64,000 nt of DNA from Lamellibrachia satsuma (Eukaryota; Annelida; Polychaeta; Sabellida; Siboglinidae): the NCBI GenBank assembly GCA_033239005.1, contig BSQZ01000070.1, positions 2,231,617 to 2,295,616 on the forward strand, written 5' to 3'. The notes under the pieces were generated by a model. It ran no database searches and was not told the origin of the DNA. It worked only from the letters and a program-made list of their open reading frames with translations. A program made the translations under genes and the position numbers. How positions within the stretch are numbered: position 1 is the first letter of the stretch; the number at the start of each line of letters is the position of its first letter. Shown here piece after piece: positions 44,170 through 56,900 of the stretch.

Positions 44170-45170
44170 CAGTCGCGCCTCGTTATAACGCGGTAGTCGG
44201 GGTCCACGACTTCGGATCGCGTTGTAAGCGAGGCGCGTTAGGTGTTCTCATGTCTGCCACCAGGGAGCTACTAAACAACAGCGACCGCCGCCCGCTGCAC
44301 CAAGTCCATGAACCCTGTCGAAGCCCCGTGTGCTTGCAGCATTGTCTTATACGGCAATATGCAGTTTATGGAACTTATTAAACGCGTATACTAGCATCAA
44401 CGTGTATTATTTTTAAATGTCACACCCTCTTGACTCTTGAACTGAATAAAACACATGTACGTATACCGTTATGGAATAGATCTACTACGATGATGATGTA
44501 CTGGACAAACAGGCCTACGAATCGAAAATAATAACCTGGACCTGAGCAGCCGAAAACGTATATGATTTGACAAACGTAGTATGCAAGCTGATAAAACACA
44601 GAAAAAGACAATAGGTAGAATTAATAATTGTTTCATTTCGTCTTTCAACCGATCTCGACCGAAGCATAAATTTATTACGCGCCACTTAACATCGATTCAT
44701 CATTTCATATGCAGATGACAAATTTGTATTTTCGCCACCGGTAGCGCCTTGGGTTAGGAATTTGGCATGTTGGTTTCGCGTTGCGAAAACGATTAAATTT
44801 ACGATGTAACGGAAGCATGTAATTTCACCCAAGTGTTATATTGGTACTGCTTTTTAAATGCATTTAAAACGGTTGATCTGATTCTTACGCGAGGCATATT
44901 TGTGAATCTCGATTGCAATTTACAAACCGTCGAAGCGAAGCCAGCGACAGCGATTGATGTCGGCGGCAGCGCAAAACAAACAACATGTTGATACTCGTTC
45001 ATTGACATTGTTCACCTAATGTTTCTTGAGAATTGTCAAAGCAATTCTAAGTAGGTTTAAGCGGGCCCATTTGATATTTTCCCCTGGCGGCAGAAATTCG
45101 GGGTCCACGACCGACCGCGTTATATCCGAATCCGCGTAATAACGGGGCGCGTTATAACGAGGCGCGACTG
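44170..45170. mobile_element. pogo/Tigger-like MITE, 1.0 kb
   Basis: 23-bp perfect terminal inverted repeats starting CAGTCGCGCCTCGTTATAAC, flanked by TA duplications (44168-44169 and 45171-45172). A second inverted block, GGGGTCCACGAC, lies inside each end. No transposase frame. CAGT...CTCGTTATAACG ends and TA target sites point to the Tc1/mariner-pogo group. Confidence 0.85.
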
Positions 45171-45267
45171 TAGTTGGTATTCAACAGAAAGCTTCAGCGG
45201 TCACTCATTAGTATTACATTTCAATATTGTCTAATTTCCTGTTACCTCAATGTGTGTTTGAATAGCA

Positions 45268-45301
45268 GGGCACGCACGCACACATGCACGCACGCACGCA
45301 T

Positions 45302-45336
<35 letters not shown>

Positions 45337-45338
45337 TG
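45268..45338. repeat. (GCAC)n microsatellite
   Basis: Tandem GCAC with CATG interruptions. Confidence 0.9.
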
Positions 45339-45624
45339 CCTGATTCATAGATGCTTTCTAATATGCTAAGCACTGTGTGGAATCTATGTTGCGCAGAAGA
45401 TACAACACTGCTAATCACCACCGAGCATACAACGTAATTAGAGAGTACAAGTCTATGTTGGCCTGAAATCAATACAGTCAAGACACATGCTATGATGACC
45501 CATTGCCATAGGTGTCACACAAACTAATTGATATCTGGAAGTCAACAGAGATCGGGCTTTGTTTGAAGATACAATTAGTGCAGTCACAACTGCTCTAGTC
45601 TGAAGGGTGGCTTTATATATATAA

Positions 45625-45626
45625 AT

Positions 45627-45709
<83 letters not shown>

Positions 45710-45736
45710 TGCATACATACATACATACATACATAT
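45625..45736. repeat. (CA)n-(TA)n-(CATA)n compound microsatellite
   Basis: Abuts the 3' end of LINE-A copy 4 in reverse orientation. Confidence 0.9.
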
Positions 45737-46510
45737 ATATATTATTTTTAAACATATTCACAATACTAGCATTAACACAATCATGTAATCGTTTGTTCCA
45801 TTAATTTATCACCATCTGCGAGATTGAGTACTTTTTCATGTCCAACCTACACTGCTCTTTAACTAATGCTGCTTTGTATCTTTTGGTTCTAATGCCTTCT
45901 TTAAATTTGAAGAACATATTCTTATCAATATCCTCATAGCCATTCACTATTTTAAACACTCTTATTTGGTCTCCTCTTAGTCTCCTGGTCTCTAGTGTTG
46001 TCAAACCACATTGTAATAAGTGGCTTTCGTAACTAAGGTCTCTCAATTCTTGAATCATTTTAGTTGCTCTTCAATGTATTCTTTCTGGCTTGTCTAAGTC
46101 CTTACGATATGGCCTCCATGCTTGCATACAACATTCCAAATGTGGCCTGACTGTCGCTATGTACAGGGGTACAATTAGCTCTTTCTCCTTATATGTAATA
46201 GTTCTCCTAATTAGCCCTAACATTTGATTACACTTTGAACCATCAATTCCACATTGCCCTGAAATTTTCATGTCAGCACTAAATGTTACTTCTAAGTCGT
46301 TTTCTTTTGTGGCTCTATACCTAGTACAGCACACCCCATTTTATAGTCTTCATCCATGTTTCCATGTCCTATCTTTATGCATTTACACTTCCCCAAATTG
46401 AATAACATTTGCCATTTTCAGACAATTTAACCAATTTATCTATGTCATCCTGTATAATTTTTTAACCTTTCTCAATGTTTTTGTGTCACCTACACATTTC
46501 AAAACTTTTC
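45737..46510 (-). mobile_element. LINE-A copy 4, broken
   Basis: Encodes degraded RT C-terminus on the - strand: VPLYIATVRPHLECCMQAWR, ELRDLSYESHLLQCGLTTLE, LRGDQIRVFKIVNGYEDIDK. Several frameshifts. Confidence 0.85.
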
Positions 46511-46537
46511 AGTAGGGTGAAGAAATAAATGAAACAA

Positions 46538-46640
46538 ATTATTAAATGATTGTGTTAATGCTAGTGAATATGTTTAAAAATAAAATTGATAGGTATCTTA
46601 TAAGGGCGGGCTATGCATGTGTCAGAAATTTTATGCACGT
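46538..46640 (+). mobile_element. LINE-A 3' fragment, opposite orientation
   Basis: Matches the NDCVNAS...NMFKNRIDRYLIRAGY coding stretch. It lies head to head with copy 4. Confidence 0.7.
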
Positions 46641-47760
46641 ACCTACTTTCAATTTATCTTACTGTCCATCTCAAAGTTGCTTGCTCACTTTGTTGGCCTT
46701 GGCTGTCGTTGCTTGTATATGCTTTCCCCAGTGGACATTTTCGGTAAAACACAGTTTTTTGCCTCAAAACGTATTTTCTCACACCTCTAAACTATCCTTT
46801 TCTGTAGCCAATATATGTGATCCACTGCCACTTGTGTAATATGGTTACAGTATAATATATGGGCATTTGTATATGCAACCTTCAGAAACTGTAGGATCGT
46901 TTATGACAGAGATAAACTACTGTGCAGCCATTTCCCAAACAGATTTAGGATGTGGAGACCTGGCGCACGGACACAGTCCCACCTCTGCCCATAAATTGTT
47001 GTGACGCAGATGTATAAAATGCTATCTTTATCAATGTCCTACTTCCTCCTGGTGGTGTCCCAGCTGACCCCAAATTGTCACCTTTTTATGAAGATACTAC
47101 ATTAATTAACATTAGTGTAAAGTGTCTGGGTATGGCTATATAATATTGAGCACGCAAAATGTTTGGCCATCATTGACACTCAAGGTGTGAAGATAAACAA
47201 CATAACAAACTAAACACATTGTTCTAGTTATCTCCGATCTCCTCTATTACTTAAGTGTGTTGACTAATTAATTAAGCGTGACTTGTCAGTGACTTGTTGA
47301 ATCCATTGTGTAGATGCGTTGGCTGCGTTGTCGTGAAGTTTTAATATATCAATAAAAGCATTTACCCATTGTCAGTGATTGTGACTCATCAAAAGCTACA
47401 AGGAGGGTCAACTTACCCCGCACCAAGTTTTATTTGAGCCAGTTTACCAACCCCGTTTGAATTAGCTATATATAATTATCTATGTATATAAGATGTATCA
47501 AATTGACAAAAAAATTTCAAATAATAATCATAGACATAGTTTATGTGAGTAAAACAATTCTGAATTATTAATAATATTGTGTCCTAGATATAAAAAGAAT
47601 GAAAATTGGCTAAACTAACACATCCTTCCCCTGCTTATCTCTTTTAGCTAGTGCTGCTATTTTCAGCGTTGTAATTATATGTTCAGTTTCGTTCGATAAA
47701 CCAATAATATATTCTTTGGTAAAGCCATAGACCTACAGGCGCCACACCAGTCCCGCACAG
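46641..47760. other. Intergenic, nothing recognised
   Basis: AT-rich unique sequence between the LINE debris and gene B. No frames or repeats of note. Confidence 0.5.
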
Positions 47761-47765
47761 ACGTG

Positions 47766-47773
47766 TGACGTCA
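47766..47773 (+). promoter_or_regulatory. Possible cAMP response element upstream of gene B
   Basis: Perfect TGACGTCA palindrome 52 bp before the start codon of the signal-peptide exon. No TATA box was seen at the expected distance. Promoter function is inferred from position only. Confidence 0.3.
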
Positions 47774-47825
47774 TCGAATTTTGCAGTGACGCATATCCGA
47801 GAAAACTCCGAAAATTCCTATAAAG

Positions 47826-47922
47826 ATGTTTGCATACGTACATTTGGTCCATATAGCTTTTGCGTTGTTAACATGTAAATATGGCGTTCGTGCTATCGCT
47901 CAGGAAGTAATTGCGACTGGAG
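47826..47922 (+). CDS. Gene B exon 1: signal peptide
   Basis: Starts MFAYVHLVHIAFALLTCKYG, then VRAIAQEVIATG. Hydrophobic core LVHIAFALLT with possible cleavage after VRA. Donor GGAG|GTAAGT, phase 1, the standard phase for joining a signal exon to an Ig exon. Confidence 0.65.
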
Positions 47923-50900
47923 GTAAGTCACTTGTGGAAAGTGATCAACTGATAGCTTTAATTGTATGTCATATTTTACACAGAAAATTTAACCTTGCAA
48001 GTAGCTGTTAGTACATCGGATGAGGGAATGGTTGTGCAAAATTTGACAAAAGTATGGACATTTGCATACATGTTCTTAAAGATATGGGGATTCATATGAA
48101 ACTACGTACCCATCGCCAACGACATGGTATATGACCGCCATTGTTAATTTCAAAATGACTGTATCTCCATTACCCATAGCTTACCTTCTAAATAACGTCG
48201 AAGCATGATGTTGGTGTCTAAACTGTTATTTTCAGGGTCAATTAATCCATTTCTGCCTTAGGCAGTACCCCAGTTGGCAAACATGCAATGATCTATGTTT
48301 CTTGATAGATTGGCTTCTATGCGACGTAGACAAATAATTATGAGACAAGGGGATTAAAAGCCGTTATTGAATGTAATATCGAATGACACCAAAATAGGGC
48401 CCGGCAAAGAATATCATACACTAATAATCTAAACATATGGTTTGGAAGAGCAGCCAATGATATCTAACTGCAGACAAATACAAATGACAAATTTGATTGG
48501 AGGGCCTTGATCGCCCACGTCACCAGACATGACACACAAATAAAGAAATGACAGAATTGGTTGGAGGGCCGTGATCGCCCATGTCACCAATCACCGTCAC
48601 ATGACACAAAAATAAAGAAAAAGAAGCTTGGGGTGACTGCTCGGAGTCATGGACGGATCCACCTTTTATTCCCTTTATTTTGGCCGGATTGTTTTCAGCA
48701 AGCGTCCTGAAATACAAAAAGCAGAATATCCTTGAGGAATTCTTGGAGTTTCGATTTCTTGTGTTATTCCGGAGTTACATGCGCAGCCAAAGAGATGGAG
48801 CAGCTCGGCCTGCACGACCACGACTGTGGTCTGTACATGTGGCCAGGAAGACGAATGGTGTGGTTGATGCAAGACAATAAACCCATGAACCAGTGTAAAC
48901 AGTCGGTTACTTAAATGTGTTCATCATGAAGGTATGCAAAGTGGTAGTCTATTCCCTGATCTAATAAGTTACAGCAGTGGCGAACGTCTCCACTTTCTCC
49001 CAAAGTGACAAGGGAAGCTCGAAAGTTTAGTCACAGTGTCAATCGCACCGAGTGCATGGAACTTTGCAGGACGCGACGAGTTCATCGTTGTGATGCACAA
49101 CTGTAACCTGGTCGTGTGGATGTGTTCGATATAATCACTAGAATTGATTGAATTATTATGACATGTGGTGGCATAAATAAAAAAAACATGAATTTGTAAG
49201 GTAATTTACATATTTAAACACAAACAAGTATTCAATATATTCGGTAAATACATCGCATGCACAATCTGCTGTAGTTTATACACATAGTTCCCCCTCTAAG
49301 TAATAAGGCCCCTATAACAAGAGGCCACCTCACCAGAGACCACCTTGCCATGTAGTAAATGTGGCTTTCGTATAGCAACTTCCCCCTCTCGAAGGCCACC
49401 ATTCTTATAAGGCCATTGCTTCTTTGCAGAAGGGATGACCTTAAAGGGGGGGGGGGTTGTATGTGCATGCCTTCGTGCGTGTGTGCGTATCCTATATAAA
49501 TTTGGATAATAAGAAGTCCTGAAGTAGTAGAAGCAGTTGCACTGCTAATGAACAACAATCAACACTACATCGTGAACGTCCTTTGCAAAAACGTTTTTCA
49601 TATTCAATATCGACCCATTCCTTCAGGACAGCGGCGATGGCTGGCTGCATAAAAAGATCGCCGTGAACATACATCAACTATGTGGAGTAACGAAATGAAA
49701 TTCAGTTATTCAATAATTCGGACGATACATATTTTGACGGGAACGGATCCATTGACCTCAATAATGTTGTTGTAGACGCCAAGATCAGGTTTCTATGTTG
49801 AACATAAGCTGAAATATGACGGACAACAGTGTTTCATGCTGGCCATTTAAAACATCAAAATGGCGGACAGATACCATCTGATTGGTGGTCCGCTGTACCA
49901 TATGGGATCGTGGTGGTTGGGTAGTTGTGACCGTAGTCGTATGCGGCATATATACCATGTAGTTCTAAATCACAGACGACTTAACTTCAAATTGATCGTG
50001 TTCTCAAAGTAATCAATGTTAGAATCTAAGGTGTATAGCTGTGGTTTATTTGGCTAGCGTTTCCTCGTAGAGATTATCGTACTGCGGGGCAAGACATTTG
50101 TTCTCCCATGCGTCGCCAACGGCACGAACGTCCAGGCGGCCATCACAAACAGGAACTACACGTGGCGCTATGGCGAAGACGAGGTTACTTACGATAATCG
50201 ACACCGCATAACGAAACACGGCAGCCTCTACATGAAAGTTGTCTTGGCACGTGACACTGGTAGTTATGTTTGCGAACTGAGCGGCTACAATGATTCACAA
50301 AAGGTGAAACAGCGCTACATCCATAATGTCATTGGTAAATACGATTTGTGTCTTGTGTACATTTTAAACAAGATTTAACAAGATTTGCCATCCAAGCCAA
50401 AGGCCCAGTTGGCAAGTGGACAAGGAAGCCATTGGCTCGAGAGTCCAATAATGTTCATCTACGTGTAACACGCCCTCCTGAGATATGTGTCAACCCTGTT
50501 TTTAAACATATTCACGCTGCTAACAATCCGTAGACAATTTGTTCCATTAATTTATTGTCCTCTGTGAGAAAGAGTACTTCCTGATTTACAATCTTCGCTG
50601 ATCCTTTACTAATTTTACCTCATGTACTCTAGGATCCTTTACTAATTTTACCTTATGTCCTCTAGTTCTATCCTTCTTGAGTGAGAAAAACATATTTCTA
50701 TCAATATTTTCATACTCATTCAATATCTTAAAACTTCAGTCTGATCTCCTCTTAACCTCCTTGTCTCTAAGGTTGTTAAACATTAAAACAAACCAATGCA
50801 ATTACATAGCTGTACTAAGACGTTCGTAAAAACTGAAGTTCCTTAGTACTAAACATTATCTCGCTGGTTGCAGTGTGTTGTTTCTTAGTTCGTTTCACTC

Positions 50901-53900
50901 GTTTGCTAACCATAATTCACTCTTACGGAGGACGATAGTCTCAGCTGTATGAACATTGTTTAAAAAGCAAGTTTTACATAATGTATAAGACAGACACTGA
51001 ACGCAAATAAGACGCACACTTGTTAACTCGCGATAAACGATTGTTTCGTTGTCCACAGTTTGTTGTTTTGGGTGTTAATCTTGTTCAAAACAAATTAAAT
51101 TCCTTGACGGTTTCACCCAAAGCCTTGTTAACTATAGCATATGAATAGTTGTGAGCTTTCTAGAGACGGCGATGAACGCAATGTTGTAGCAGTTCAGAGA
51201 GACGAACATGATGTATGTTCATTGAGTTGAAGTACAGCAAATGTTGTAAAGACAAGGGCAAAAAATTGACGTGATTACAAAGCACTAGGATCACAGAAAT
51301 CGCAGTGGACAAGACACAATGAGGAATGAATCAAAGAAGACATTGTTATACGGAAGATGCCAAACAGTGCGAACAGAGTCGAAGGCAGGTATCGAATAAT
51401 CCATACAGGCAATCCCACCCCAACTGAGTATGGACGGGCGCCCTCCACTAGACACCACGCGCCCTCCACTAGACACCACGCGCCCTCCACTAGACACCAC
51501 GCGCTCTCCTTGTGGTATTTCCAACTCATCGTTCCACATGTGATGAAGCTGACAGGTTGCCAGGCGAAACTGCCACGAATGTTTAAGGTCAGTGGTAAAA
51601 ACATTTTCGACTTAATTTTTTACAAAATCAGTAACTGACTTAATATTAAGATTTGCAAGATTAAACGCCGAATAACGCCATTTTGTGTCATTATTTCAGT
51701 TGCCTTGTTGCACCGTGTCGTGTCGACTGATCGTCTCGTGTACGGGATCATGGTGCCGTGCAACGACACGAGAGACAGACACAAGGTGGAAGGCGCGAGG
51801 CGCTACTTGTGCGCTCGCAAGTCTAACTGTCTCTATTCACTGCAGTATTTCTGTCGAGAGCGGCGACTTGGAATGGTGAACACTTGGACCATATTTCTCA
51901 CTTGTTCCAAGGCTGCGGCATCCTGTCGCTATGTTTATCAATGTATCTTTTAACTCCTTTCCCAGTTCGAGCATGTCTGTCTCCCGTGTGCATGTCTGTC
52001 TCCCGTGTGCATGTATGCGCCCTCTTGACGTACGCTTGCCCTACTATAAACACAATAGCAAGTGTCTTTTCTTATGTTAAGCCTAAGCAATGTCGTATCA
52101 GTCGCCGCTTGATTGATGTAACTATGAATAAACGCAGGAATAGGAGGTAATTGCACAATTGTTATATTTGTTGTCGGGTTTGTTTTGTCTGCTGCAGAAT
52201 GAGCTTGTCCTAAAGATCACGAATAATGTTATATCGTTGCCCAACGTTGCCAGTTGTGGGCCGCAGTGCTCGGATAAAATCGCCCTACAACGCACACAAG
52301 ACGTAAGTGCGTGTTGGTAGGCCTGCGGCACACACGGACGCGCAAATGCACACACGGACGCACACATACTGGAATGCACGAACGAGCATTTATTATACAA
52401 ATCCTTTAACAGTTTCACCTTTTGTCTTTACTACCCTCCTCATTCCGCGTGCTAAATCACATCTCGGGTTAATCTCTCCAGCCTCGTCTTTCAGTCAATG
52501 TCGTTCCGTTGTATGTTAATCTCTCAAACCTCGTCTTTCAATCAGTGTCTTTCCGTTGTATGTTAATCTCTCCAACCTCGTGTTTTAGTCAATATCTTTC
52601 CGTTGTATATTAGTCTCCCCAACCTCGTCTTTTAGTCAATATCTTTCCGTTGTATGTTAATCTCTCCAACCTCGTCTTTCAATCAATGTCTTTCCGTTGT
52701 ACGTTAATCTATCCAACCTCGTCTTTCAATCAATGTCTTTCCGTTGTATGTTAATCTCTCCAACCTCGTCTTTCAATCAATGTCTTTCCGTTGTATGTTA
52801 ATCTCTCCAACCTCGTCTTTTAGTCAATGCCTTTCCGTTGTATGTTAATCTCTCAAAACCTCGTCTTTCAATCAATGTCTTTCCGTTGTATGTTAATCTC
52901 TCCAGTCTCGTCTTTCAGTCAATGTCTTTTCGTTGCATGTTAATCTCTCCAGCCTCGTCTTTCAATCAATGTCTTTCCGTTGCATGTTAATCTCTCCAAC
53001 CTCGTCTTTCAATCAATGTCTTTCCGTTGTATGTTAATCTCTCCAACCTCGTCTTTCAATCAATGTCTTTCCGTTGTATGTTAATCTCTCCAACATCGTC
53101 TTTCAATCAATGTCTTTCCGTTGTATGTTAATCTCTCCAACCTCGTCTTTCAGTCAATGTCTTTCCGTTGCATGTTAATCTCTCCAACCTCGTCTTTCAA
53201 GCAGTCTCCAACCTCGTCTTTTAGTCAATGTCTTTCCGTTGCAAGTTAATCTCTCCAACCTCGTCTTTCAAGCAGTCTCCAACCTCGTCTTTTAGTCAAT
53301 GTCTTTCCGTTGTATGTTAATCTCTTCAGTCTCGTCTCTCAGTCAATGTCTTTCCGTTGTATGTTAATCTCTCCAGCCTCGTCTTTCAATAAATGTCGTG
53401 ACTATCTATCGCCTCGTCTTTCTCTATCAGTCACTGTGCTTGTCGTTGGTGTGAGTCATGTGCGTGTGTGTCCGACGCAGACACATAGACTGGTTGCTGC
53501 CTTCATAGAAGGCGAGAAGCTGCACTTCGACGGCGTCTACGCGCTGGACTTGTCCCGCTCCTCTGAGGGCACGACCTTCGTGTGCCAGGCAGGCTGGACC
53601 GACTACAGGAATACAGTGTGCAGTATGTACTACATATTTATTGGGAGTATAACCGTGCGTGCGTGTGCCTGAGTGCGTGCGTGCGTCTCAGTAATTCCGA
53701 GGGATGACACACGTTCCTTACCAGAACGGGATACTAAATTGAATAGGGCTGAGTAAAGACGGGATACTAAATAGTCAGTTATTTGACTGTTATTTAGGTA
53801 ACACTCCTTGATAAACATCTTATACGCTTAATCATGCTTTGAACAAATGTACCATATCACCAACGTACCGGATAGGTTAAGAATTGACATGAAGCGCAAT

Positions 53901-56900
53901 GTTCAGATCAGTTAAAAAGTTGAATACGTGGAAATTTGTTTGAGGGTCTAGACCAAACACACATATTGTTTGAAAATGTGTTGATGTCATTCAGTGCTTA
54001 CCCGTCTCCGCACATAAGTGTAATATTCAACGTGGGACACATTACTTCAGGATTCGATGATAGCGACGGTAATGCTGCTGATGATGATAAAGAAGAAATT
54101 TGCATTTACATAATGGAACACACTTTATGAAATGAAGTTGTAAGCACATTTACAAAGCTAAATAACTATATTTCATAATCGTCCAGGATACCTCTTGAAT
54201 ATTCATAATAATACACTGACTACTTACCGACTCTTCGCTCCCTAGTTGGTGCACGAGGTCACAAAACACCTATATGTTGGTTGTTAAATAAGAGTGTAGT
54301 TTACCTCATAGTAGTTCACAAGTACTGATATACTATATGCATATTTTTAAATATGTTATTGAATTCAAATCCAACGTAGACAATAATATTATTGTGAACG
54401 GTGAAACAGAATGAATACAGTGGTAGCAACCGATCCGTGAATATAGCCATAGCAACCGATCCGTGACACATTGGGGCATTTCTCTTGGTCTCATGTTGAT
54501 GTATTACACTATTTTGATTTGAGTTATTACAAATAATTTTAAAGTATGTTAAGAATACTAGTTAATATCCTTTTTATGACCTCACATCTTTGTGGTCAAT
54601 AACTACATGTACACCGCGTGTGTTCCAGTCGCATGTCCAGCAGGCAAGTACGGCAGGTCAGGTTCAAAAGGCTGTCAGGACTGCCCAATTGGTACCTTTC
54701 AGTCGCACTATGGCCGGAGTGAATGCATAGAATGTCCCGGAGATAAGACGACTGACGCCGAAGGTTCAGTCAGTCAACAATTGTGTGTAGCCAGAGGTGA
54801 GACGTCACTAGCGATGCGTGCGTACGTACGTTTATGTGTGCGTGTGTGTTTAAGTGCGTGCGTGCGTGCGAGCGTGCGTGCATGCATGCGTGCGTACTTA
54901 ATGTGTTCTGCCGGTTAGTCTATGACAACATAGCTGTGAAGTGTGTACTTGCTCTGTACTACAGGTAAGTGTGTACTAGCTCTGTACTAGAGGTCCGTGT
55001 GTACTAGCTTGCTCTGTACTACAGGTCTGTCTGTACTAGTTTGCTCTGTACTACAGGTCCGTGTGTACTTGATCTGTACTACAGGTCAGTGTGTACTAGC
55101 TCTGTACTAGAGGCTCGTGTGTACTAGCTTGCTCTGTACTACAGGTCCGTGTGTACTTGCTCTGTACTACAGGTCCGTGTGTACTAGCTTGCTCTGTACT
55201 GCAGGCCAGTGTGTACTTGCTCTGTACTACAGGTCCGTGTGTATTAGCTTGCTCTGTACTTCAGGTCCGTGTGTACTTGCTCTGTGCTACAGGTCCGTGT
55301 GTACTAGCTGGCTCTGTGCTACATTTCCGTGTGTACTAGTTTGCTCTGTACTACAGGTCCGTGTGTACTTGATCTGTACTACAGGTCAGTGTGTACTAGC
55401 TCTGTACTAGAGGTTCGTGTGTACTAGCTTGCTCTGTACTACAGGTCCGTGTGTACTTGCTCTGTGCTACAGGTCCGTGTGTACTTGTTCTGTGCTACAG
55501 GTCCGTGTGTACTTGTTCTGTACTACAGGTCCGTGTGTACTTGCTCTGTATTACAGGTCCGTGTGTACTTGTTCTGTACTACAGGTCCGTGTGTGTCGGT
55601 GGCGTGGCAGATTCTCCAAACACACAAGGCAGTGTTATTTGCGCTGTTATTCGGCTGTGTGCTGGCGTTGACGGGCTGCATGTAAGTGTTTATATTTGTA
55701 GCAACACATGTTATAGGGAAGCGAGTGCGGACTTGGTGTAAATGGCAACATGCTTTTCGGGAGATAGATATTTTTGTTTTATCTAGTTTCTTGTCATAAC
55801 ATCAAACTTTCTTATTATAGCAAGAATATGTTGTCCTAGGTTTGTCTTGTGTAATATGCTAAGTGACTTAATAAGGCAAAATATTCTAAACAAACAAAAT
55901 AAAGATCATAATGCAAACCCCAATGCAAATCTTGATATTTTATGTAATATTTTTGACAAACAAAATGTTAATATATTCCTGTAGTTATAAAAAATACACA
56001 TATAAACATAAGAAATCCAATTTTATTTAGGTATATCACGTTCCATAAAATATCGGGACAACGTTTATAAAGAACTGCTAATAATATCACATGAATCACA
56101 TGGTTATGTATCTTTAAAAAATAATGTACATGATTATAACACTATTTTGAAAAAAGACATGCCGAAAAAGCATACCGTGTATCACATTTTAATGCATGTA
56201 AGACTGATTCAGGAAAAACGTGGTCTATATTAAATGAGATATTAAATAAATCACAAAATACAATAACTTTCCCTGAGTATTTTATTGTTGATGTAAATCA
56301 AGTGTCTGATAAGTTAACTATTGCGAATAAATGTAATGAATATGTTTCCAATATTGGACCTGCAAATCAAATAAGTAAGCCTGTAAATAAATATTACAAA
56401 GACTACCTATATATTAAACATGACTGTATTCATATTTCACGAAATAAGCAATATGGACATAGTAAACGTTGTTGATAGTCTTCATGCTAAATCCAGTAGT
56501 GGCAAAGGTGGTATATCTACTAAATTACTGAAACTCATTATGGTGTTCGGTACAGAAGTATTGACGAAGCACAAGAAAGTATTTGACTTGAACTCATCGT
56601 TTATTTATTTGTACACCTCATGGCTACACTCATCTACACCGGTACTGCTGACGTCACATAAACTGTGTAATATCGTATGCATAGTCAGGAAAAGTTAACT
56701 CCATTACGTCATGCACTGATAATTTAAATATGGCGAAAGTCATTCCTACATTTAAAAAAGAAAAGGAAACATTTTCCCAAAGCATAGGCCAATGTCCTTA
56801 CTACCAGCTTTCTCAAAGGTTTTTAAAAAATATTTTGTTGTCAACTTTATAGTTTTTTCAATGATAAGCAACTTTTTTTTACAAAAGTCAGTATGGATTT

